From positions 1,364,001-1,428,000 of the forward strand of contig NZ_CP079218.1 in NCBI RefSeq assembly GCF_019317285.1: 64,000 nucleotides of DNA, written 5' to 3'. Position numbers and translations under genes: made by a program. The DNA is from Pedobacter sp. D749. GTDB taxonomy: Bacteria; Bacteroidota; Bacteroidia; Sphingobacteriales; Sphingobacteriaceae. A model generated the notes under the pieces. It saw only the letters and a program-made list of their open reading frames with translations, had not been told where the DNA came from and did not search any database. Shown piece after piece: positions 58,828 through 64,000 of this stretch; position 1 is the stretch's first letter, and each line of letters starts with the position of its first letter.

Positions 58828-59158
58828 TTTAGTCCTAGGTCTTAGTTTAGTCCGAAGTCATTAGTCAGAAGTCTTCAGTCAAACATCCTTTACTGTCATT
58901 CTGAACGCAGTGAAGAATCTTTTACTATGAAAGGTTTGCTTGTTTCACAAGTTTTTAATCTGGAGAGTAAAGTGTAGAGCAGGACCTTGTTAACCGACGG
59001 AACACAGAATCACTTTTTCCAAATAGGAAAACAGATTTTCACCTCTTTCTCCCAGGTTTAAACACTGGTTTTTAGTCTTTCCGCTTTAGTCTTTAAGCTT
59101 TGGCCTTTAACCTTTCAGCTTTGCGCTTTCTTTCCTATCTTCGCAACAAATTATTTGT
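58828..59158. other. Intergenic region with low-complexity CTTT-type repeats
   Basis: No ORF is seen in 331 bp. Short self-similar phrases (TTAGTC/GAAGTC from 58826 to 58880, CTTTAG/CTTTAA/CTTTGG from 59085 to 59130) alternate with a half REP-like phrase (GTCATTCTGAACGCAGTGAA at 58899). TATCTTCG near 59133 is a near-match to a -7 box for the Lgt-type gene. Confidence 0.5.
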
Positions 59159-60310
59159 ATGTTTCCTACCGTTTCACATTTCTTAGAATACTTATTCGGC
59201 ATTAATTTACCGCTTCCATTTAATACATTTGGTGTTTTTGTTGCACTGGCATTTGTTGCTGGCTATTGGGCTTTTACCAAAGAACTTAAGCGTAAAGAAG
59301 CGCTGGGCATACTCCATCCAATTAAAAAAACAATTGTGGTTGGTAAACCTGCTACTACATCCGAATTGATCATGAACGGTCTTTTTGGATTTGTTATTGG
59401 GTATAAACTGGTTTATGCGTTGTTAAACTATAAACTTTTTGTAAATGATGCACAGTCGATTTTAATGTCGGCCAAAGGAAATATAATTGGTGGTTTGTTT
59501 TTTGCAGGTTTATTTGCTTACTGGGATTATACCGAAAAGAATAAGCACAAACTAGATAAGCCAAAAGAAACACAGGTAACCATTCACCCATACCAAACCA
59601 TGAGTAATCTGATTGTTTGGGCGGCGGTTTGGGGCTTTTTAGGTGCAAAATTCTTTGATAATTTAGAATATTGGGATGATTTTGTTCAACACCCAATAGA
59701 GCGCTTATTATCTTTTAGCGGCTTAACTTTTTATGGTGGCTTAATTTGCGGCGGTGCAGCTGTATTAATTATTGCAAAGAGAAATGGTATTAAGCCTTTA
59801 CACATGCTTGATGTAGGCGGACCGGGGATGATGCTGGCTTATGCAGTAGGTCGTATCGGTTGTCACTTAGCTGGCGATGGCGACTGGGGGATTGTTAATT
59901 CTAATCCAAAGCCATTTTCATGGCTTCCAGATTGGTTGTGGTCTTATAAATACCCAAATAACGTAGTAGGGGAAGGAATTCCGATTCCTGGTTGTACTGG
60001 TAAGTTTTGCAACGAACTGGCACAAGGTGTATACCCAACACCGATATACGAAGTAATTATCTGTTTAATTCTTTTTGCCTTTTTATGGCGCATCAGAGAT
60101 AAAATAAAAGCACCAGGTTTAATGTTTGGTATTTATATGATCTTAAACGGTGTTGAGCGTTTCTGCATCGAATTAATCCGGGTAAACTCAAAATACCATG
60201 TTTTTGGTTTGTCTTTTACGCAGGCAGAAATGATTTCAACTTTTCTTGTAGTAGGTGGGATTGCGCTAAGTGCTTATGCTTTAAGGAACAAGAACGAACT
60301 GGCCCGGTAA
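59159..60310 (+). CDS. lgt: Prolipoprotein diacylglyceryl transferase (Lgt) family protein
   Basis: The 383-residue membrane protein has about seven helices and the Lgt core. NTFGVFVALAFVAGYWAF forms helix 1, LSFSGLTFYGGLICGG holds the Ser/Tyr/Gly loop, and GRIGCHLAGDGDWGIVN stands in the signature position (GRIGNFxNxE in proteobacteria). The end reads YEVIICLILFAFLWRIRDK and GIYMILNGVERFCIELIRVN. The conserved Arg of GRIG and the C-terminal Arg (VERF) remain. It should transfer diacylglycerol to the lipobox Cys of the many lipoproteins in this genome. The Asn-to-Cys and Glu-to-Asp changes suggest the Bacteroidota version. Confidence 0.88.
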   Translation: MFPTVSHFLEYLFGINLPLPFNTFGVFVALAFVAGYWAFTKELKRKEALGILHPIKKTIVVGKPATTSELIMNGLFGFVIGYKLVYALLNYKLFVNDAQSILMSAKGNIIGGLFFAGLFAYWDYTEKNKHKLDKPKETQVTIHPYQTMSNLIVWAAVWGFLGAKFFDNLEYWDDFVQHPIERLLSFSGLTFYGGLICGGAAVLIIAKRNGIKPLHMLDVGGPGMMLAYAVGRIGCHLAGDGDWGIVNSNPKPFSWLPDWLWSYKYPNNVVGEGIPIPGCTGKFCNELAQGVYPTPIYEVIICLILFAFLWRIRDKIKAPGLMFGIYMILNGVERFCIELIRVNSKYHVFGLSFTQAEMISTFLVVGGIALSAYALRNKNELAR

Positions 60311-60368
60311 ACAACCTTATACATTCATTTAAAATCCAACAACAACCTTATTTAGTTGTTAAATAGTT

Positions 60369-61157
60369 ATGAATTACGAATTACTATGCAATAAAGTGAT
60401 CTCGATTGTAAAGCTTACCGGAAATTTTATCCGTAAAGAGGCCTTGCAGTTCGATGTTCAGAAAATAGAATACAAAGGGTTAAATGATATGGTTTCTTAT
60501 GTTGACAAAACAGCAGAGCAGAAATTGGTTCAAAATCTTGAAAAATTAATTCCCGATGCAGGTTTTATAACGGAAGAGAAAACCATTAACCGGACAGGCA
60601 AAACCTACACCTGGATCATCGATCCTTTGGATGGCACAACAAACTTTATCCATGGCATTCCGGCTTATGGCATTAGCGTAGCGCTTTATGAAGACGGATT
60701 ACCTGTAATTGGTGTCGTTTACGAATTAAATAGGGGAGAGATGTTTTATTCGTATAAAGGCGGACCCGCCCTAATGAATAAGAAAGAAATTAAGGTTTCT
60801 GTAAACCCTGATCTGGGTTCGAGCTTGTTGGCTACAGGTTTCCCATATTATCAGTTTGATAAACAAGAGAAATACTTAAAGTTATTAGCCGAAATGATGC
60901 AGAAAAGCCATGGGGTACGTAGAATTGGTGCGGCGGCAATAGATTTAGTGTATACAGCCTGTGGACGTTTTGATGCTTTCTTTGAATACAACCTGCAGCA
61001 ATGGGATTTTGCAGCAGGATGCTTTATTGTTCAGCAGGCAGGAGGAGAAGTATACGATTTCTCAGGTGGAAATGATTACTTTGAAAAAAGAGAGATATTG
61101 GCTACCAATGGTAAACTTACTGCCGAAATGTTAACTGCGATTAAACAGTATTTTTAA
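60369..61157 (+). CDS. Inositol monophosphatase family protein (SuhB-like)
   Basis: The 262-residue enzyme has the metal-dependent phosphatase motifs in order: FITEEK (Glu of site 1), WIIDPLDGTTNFIHGIPAYG (DPxDGT), and QQWDFAAGCFIVQQAGGEVY (WDxAAG). It is likely a soluble Mg2+-dependent sugar- or inositol-phosphate phosphatase. In bacteria these are often bifunctional with CysQ- or FBPase-like activity, so the exact substrate is open. It starts 58 bp behind lgt on the same strand and may be co-transcribed. A long terminator hairpin follows further on (61309). Confidence 0.88.
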   Translation: MNYELLCNKVISIVKLTGNFIRKEALQFDVQKIEYKGLNDMVSYVDKTAEQKLVQNLEKLIPDAGFITEEKTINRTGKTYTWIIDPLDGTTNFIHGIPAYGISVALYEDGLPVIGVVYELNRGEMFYSYKGGPALMNKKEIKVSVNPDLGSSLLATGFPYYQFDKQEKYLKLLAEMMQKSHGVRRIGAAAIDLVYTACGRFDAFFEYNLQQWDFAAGCFIVQQAGGEVYDFSGGNDYFEKREILATNGKLTAEMLTAIKQYF

Positions 61158-61308
61158 CGATCGTGACGTCACCTGACCTGTAGTGAAGCGGAAAGCTACG
61201 AAGTAAACCGAGCCTTAAGCGAGCTCACCGAAGGTAATTTATTTCGGGGCCTAACCTAGCAGGAAAGATGCTGAAACAAGTTCATGACGACAAAGAAGAA
61301 CGCATAAA

Positions 61309-61338
61309 AAAAGGTCGCGATTCTCATCGCGACCTTTT
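61309..61338. terminator. Bidirectional terminator between the IMPase and NifU-type genes
   Basis: AAAAGGTCGCGA (61309-61320) and its exact complement (61327-61338) form a 12-bp hairpin with A- and T-tracts. It serves the convergent genes on both sides. Confidence 0.85.
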
Positions 61339-61368
61339 CACTATATATACTATGAAAAATGCACAATT

Positions 61369-61920
61369 TTAAAGCGCTTCAGAAACTACTTCTGTAACTT
61401 CAGGTACCATTCTCTGTAATAAGTTTTGGATCCCTGATTTAAGCGTAATGGTAGAAGACGGGCAACCACTGCAAGAACCACGCAGCTCTACGGTAACCAC
61501 ACCTTCATCAAAAGATTTATAGGTAATTGCACCACCATCCTGTTCAACAGCCGGACGTACGTAATCGTGTAAAATCTGTTGAATTTTAATTTCAGTTTCC
61601 GTACCTTCAAAAGCAGGAGCTTCTTCGGCAGTTGCTTCTTTAATTTTTAATTCAGATTCTACAGCACCTTTAACAAATTCTTTTAGAATAGCTTCAATAT
61701 CAGCCCATTCTGCATCATCTGTTTTGGTAATGGTAACAAAATTACTGGCGAAAAAAACGCCGGAAACGAAGTTGAACTTAAATAACTCTTTAGCAAAAGG
61801 CGAATGCTCAGCACTCTCTTTAGTCGCAAAATCCTCACTGCCATTTATTAACAGTTTGTTTACCATGAATTTCATGGTCGCTGGATTTGGAGTCTGTTCT
61901 GTATATACGTTAATCGTCAT
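61369..61920 (-). CDS. NifU-like (Nfu-type) iron-sulfur scaffold/carrier protein
   Basis: The 183-residue cytoplasmic protein combines an N-terminal Nfu domain (YTEQTPNPATMKFMVNKLLI ... FVSGVFFASNFVTI) and a C-terminal NifU domain (YVRPAVEQDGGAITYKSFDE, VELRGSCSGCPSSTITLKSG) with the cluster-binding C150xxC153. An acidic linker (about 95-110) joins them. It carries [4Fe-4S] clusters to target apoproteins, in this window plausibly MtaB. It is a single gene between two convergent or collinear terminators. Confidence 0.95.
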   Translation of the reverse strand: MTINVYTEQTPNPATMKFMVNKLLINGSEDFATKESAEHSPFAKELFKFNFVSGVFFASNFVTITKTDDAEWADIEAILKEFVKGAVESELKIKEATAEEAPAFEGTETEIKIQQILHDYVRPAVEQDGGAITYKSFDEGVVTVELRGSCSGCPSSTITLKSGIQNLLQRMVPEVTEVVSEAL

Positions 61921-62007
61921 GTCTTAATCAATTTGAATAAACAAAATTAACAATTACTCAGCAATAAAGCCTTTATTGGCTGTCTGCTTAACGTCAATTT
62001 AATTTTA

Positions 62008-63354
62008 CTAAAAAACGCCGGTGTAATTAAAAGGTGTAATGGTTCTCAACTGCACTTTTACAGATTCAGAAACCGCTAAACCTTCAATAAATTCGGCAAT
62101 ACTTGCTGCATTGATTTTTGAATTGGTTCTGGTTAATTCTTTTAAGGCTTCGTAAGGGTTAGGGTAGTTCTCTCTCCTTAAAACTGTTTGAATAGCCTCA
62201 GCAACAACTGCCCAGTTTTCATCTAAATCTGCATGTAAAGCAGCTTCATTTAATAAAATCTTATTTAATCCACGTAAAGTAGAATTAATGGCAATTAAAG
62301 TATGTCCAAAAGGGACACCAACATTTCTCAAAACAGTAGAATCTGTTAAATCTCTCTGTAAACGCGAAATCGGTAATTTAGCAGCAAAGAACTCGAAAAG
62401 TGCATTTGCAATTCCTGCATTTCCTTCTGCATTTTCAAAATCGATCGGGTTAACCTTGTGCGGCATTGCTGATGAACCAATCTCTCCGGCTTTGATCCTT
62501 TGTTTAAAATAGTTTTTGGAAATATAAGTCCAGATATCTCTATCCAAATCGATAATGATGTTATTGATGCGTTTTAAAGCATCGCACTGGGCTGCAAACT
62601 GATCGTAGTGCTCAATCTGCGTAGTATGTTGCGCACGGGTTAAACCTAATGTTTCATTTACAAATTGATTCGAAAAATCAACCCAGTTTACTTCCGGATA
62701 AGCAATGTGATGGGCGTTGAAGTTTCCGGTTGCACCACCAAATTTTGCACTATTAGGGATGTTTTTCAAACTTTCCACCTGGATAGCCAAACGGTCAGCG
62801 AAAACCAAAAACTCTTTCCCTAATTTGGTAGGAGAGGCCGGTTGTCCGTGGGTATGTGCCAACATCGGAATATCTTTCCATTCTGTTGCCAAGGCATTTA
62901 TTTTTTCGATTAAAGAACCAATCGCCGGGTAGTAACTTTCATTCAGCGCCAGTTTAATAGAATAAGGGATGGCAGTATTGTTGATGTCCTGAGAGGTTAA
63001 GCCAAAATGGATGAACTCTTTATAGTTTTGAAGAGATAAAGCATCAAATTTACTTTTGATAAAATATTCAACCGCTTTAACATCGTGATTGGTTACTTTT
63101 TCAGTTTCTTTAATTTCTAAAGCATCTGCTTCTGAGAAATTTTCGTGGATTTTGCGTAGTTCAGCATAAAGATTTCGATCAAAATTTTCTAAGCCAGACA
63201 AGTTGATTTCGCAAAGTGCGATAAAATATTCGATTTCTACAAAAACCCGGTATTTAATTAGCGCTTCTTCAGAAAAATAAGCAGCTAAACTTTCGGTAGT
63301 TTTTCTATAACGGCCGTCAACAGGTGAAATAGCTTGTAGTGATGTTAAATTCAT
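62008..63354 (-). CDS. purB: Adenylosuccinate lyase (PurB)
   Basis: The 448-residue enzyme of purine synthesis cleaves SAICAR and adenylosuccinate. It opens LQAISPVDGRYRKTTESLAA and contains KVTNHDVKAVEYFIKSKFDA, the histidine region LAHTHGQPASPTKLGKEF, HYDQFAAQCDALKRINNIII, and the superfamily signature GSSAMPHKVNPIDFENAEGN. The mobile catalytic Ser is in GSSAMPH. Length equals the Bacteroidota PurB type. It is monocistronic, ending 87 bp before the NifU-type gene on the same strand. Confidence 0.97.
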   Translation of the reverse strand: MNLTSLQAISPVDGRYRKTTESLAAYFSEEALIKYRVFVEIEYFIALCEINLSGLENFDRNLYAELRKIHENFSEADALEIKETEKVTNHDVKAVEYFIKSKFDALSLQNYKEFIHFGLTSQDINNTAIPYSIKLALNESYYPAIGSLIEKINALATEWKDIPMLAHTHGQPASPTKLGKEFLVFADRLAIQVESLKNIPNSAKFGGATGNFNAHHIAYPEVNWVDFSNQFVNETLGLTRAQHTTQIEHYDQFAAQCDALKRINNIIIDLDRDIWTYISKNYFKQRIKAGEIGSSAMPHKVNPIDFENAEGNAGIANALFEFFAAKLPISRLQRDLTDSTVLRNVGVPFGHTLIAINSTLRGLNKILLNEAALHADLDENWAVVAEAIQTVLRRENYPNPYEALKELTRTNSKINAASIAEFIEGLAVSESVKVQLRTITPFNYTGVF

Positions 63355-63423
63355 TATGCGGATTATATTTTTGCCGCAAATTTACGACAATTGATGGATT
63401 TTAAGGTCTAGCTGCCTAAAATA

Positions 63424-63452
63424 AAAAAGCCTTAGGTATACTAAGGCTTTTT
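63424..63452. terminator. Intrinsic terminator, 12-bp perfect hairpin
   Basis: AAAAAGCCTTAG (63424-63435) and its complement (63441-63452) enclose the loop GTATA. It sits just beyond the stop of the small lipoprotein gene on the minus strand, with A/T tracts on both sides. Confidence 0.88.
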
Positions 63453-63469
63453 CAAATGGTTTGATAAAA

Positions 63470-63667
63470 CTATTTTTTAGTTGTATCAGCTTTTAGAGTG
63501 TCTTTAACGGTTGTGTCTTTTACAGTTGTATCTTTAACTGTAGTATCTACAACTGTAGAGTCAACTTTAGATGAATCTGTTCCGCCATCTTTCTTTTCCG
63601 ATTTACAGGCTACAACCGATAGAGATAAAGCCAGAGCTAAAAAGCCCATCTTGAATGCATTTTTCAT
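63470..63667 (-). CDS. Small repeat lipoprotein with VKDTT repeats
   Basis: The 65-residue product consists of a lipoprotein signal (MKNAFKMGFLALALSLSVVA then C at 21) and a hydrophilic tail made of near-perfect five-residue units (VDTT, VKDTT, VKDTT, VKDTL). The tail should be disordered and fully exported. A paralogue with the same layout lies directly upstream (63803-64000), each with its own strong terminator. The function is unknown. It could be a short membrane-anchored filler or stress protein. Confidence 0.75.
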   Translation of the reverse strand: MKNAFKMGFLALALSLSVVACKSEKKDGGTDSSKVDSTVVDTTVKDTTVKDTTVKDTLKADTTKK

Positions 63668-63750
63668 TGTTTTTTAATTTGTTTGGTTTTTAAAATTAAT
63701 TACTAATTTATACAAAAAAGCTATAAAAGTAACCCGGTTTGATTAAATAA

Positions 63751-63785
63751 AAAAGGTCACGATTCAGAATCGTGACCTTTTTTGT
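63751..63785. terminator. Terminator of the upstream small lipoprotein gene
   Basis: AAAAGGTCACGATTC (63751-63765) and its exact complement (63767-63781) form a 15-bp arm hairpin around a central A, with T/A tracts at its borders. Confidence 0.88.
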
Positions 63786-63802
63786 GGAATTTTATAAAAA
63801 AA

Positions 63803-64000
63803 TTAGTGTTTTACTTCAGTTTTTTCTGTAGTAGCTTTAACTGTAGTATCTTTTACGGTAGAATCTTTAACTACTGTATCAACTTTAGTTGTATCAGTAA
63901 CAATTGTAGAAGAATCTGTCACTGTTGTATCAGCGCCATCTGCTTTTTTAGTTGAATCGCCACAAGCAGCAACTGTTAAAGATAAGGCCAGGGCTAAAAA
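63803..64000 (-). CDS. Small repeat lipoprotein, paralogue, truncated by window end
   Basis: The minus strand from 64000 reads FLALALSLTVAAC, GDSTKKADGADTTVTDSSTI and ends VVKDSTVKDTTVKATTEKTE VKH with TAA at 63803-63805; its start lies outside the window. Signal (FLALALSLxVxAC) and Thr/Asp/Val-rich repeats match the neighbour at 63470-63667, so the two are tandem duplicates. The repeat units differ in number and detail (STIV, TKVD, TVVKD, STVKD), showing repeat-driven variation. The function is unknown. Confidence 0.75.
   Translation of the reverse strand, partial: FLALALSLTVAACGDSTKKADGADTTVTDSSTIVTDTTKVDTVVKDSTVKDTTVKATTEKTEVKH

Noticed and set aside
1..64000. tRNA or rRNA genes
   Set aside because: No stretch with the T-arm GGTTCGAATCC pattern plus cloverleaf potential, and no ribosomal RNA sequence, was recognised by eye; a tRNAscan or Infernal run would settle this.

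Overview
The window reads as a chromosomal segment of a Bacteroidota bacterium, most likely a Pedobacter-like member of the Sphingobacteriaceae. The signs are AT-rich DNA, SusC/SusD and other TonB-dependent receptors, a giant hybrid two-component regulator, TAnnTTTG-type -7 promoter boxes, many SPII lipoproteins, two-domain GH43 enzymes, and an SGLT-type sugar symporter next to galT-galK. All functional calls come from reading the sequence and recalling family features; no database search was run.

Layout. 1-1053 is the C-terminal part of an RND efflux pump. 1054-7415 is an accessory island. It holds a decayed ORF, a soluble HExxH protease (2153-3247), a RadC-like protein that has lost the JAB metal motif and lies behind a pseudoknot-forming leader (3313-3907), and a minus-strand group of lipoproteins. 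The largest of these (5484-7415) ends in a HEYVH metallopeptidase domain and looks like a polymorphic-toxin-type protein; the small lipoproteins after it, one duplicated and frameshifted, could be immunity proteins. 7760-10436 pairs a GH109 alpha-N-acetylgalactosaminidase with a NahK-like sugar kinase. 11074-18585 holds housekeeping and transport genes: GtrA, a CDP-alcohol phosphatidyltransferase, a PhyH dioxygenase, an SDR, and a siderophore receptor with a PepSY reductase-like partner. A REP-associated transposase with its REP hairpins lies at 18637-19514.

20051-38204 is a polysaccharide utilisation locus: HTCS sensor/regulator, BNR_4 propeller protein (PL42/GH145-like), double GH43, GH105, DUF2264 (GH154-like), GH43_24-like exo-beta-1,3-galactosidase, GH35, SusC, SusD. 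The enzyme set resembles the type II arabinogalactan (gum arabic-type) loci of Bacteroides. It could take a glycan apart by removing Rha-GlcA caps (lyase plus GH105), glucuronate, arabinose (GH43), side-chain galactose (GH35) and the beta-1,3-galactan backbone. Pairs of ACCCCCTG/ACCCCT direct repeats 21-22 bp apart precede both the first enzyme gene and susC and are candidate HTCS operators. A sialate-O-acetylesterase-type protein (47100) and a GH127-like enzyme (49702) further on may assist.

39161-44741 is the galactose-handling block: an SDR, a Nudix-domain NrtR-type repressor with a degenerate Nudix box, a 19-bp perfect palindrome in the divergent promoter, then galT, galK and a sodium/sugar symporter. 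This would feed galactose released by the locus above into central metabolism.

45043-64000 is mostly core genes: a CPA1 Na+/H+ antiporter pseudogene, an RRM protein, an OmpA lipoprotein, a PAS histidine kinase, ubiX, mtaB, an lgt homologue, an inositol-monophosphatase-family gene, a NifU-type protein, purB, and two tandem small repeat lipoproteins, the last cut by the window end. Intergenic spaces carry REP-like and long dispersed repeats and several strong intrinsic terminators. I saw no rRNA, tRNA or CRISPR array.
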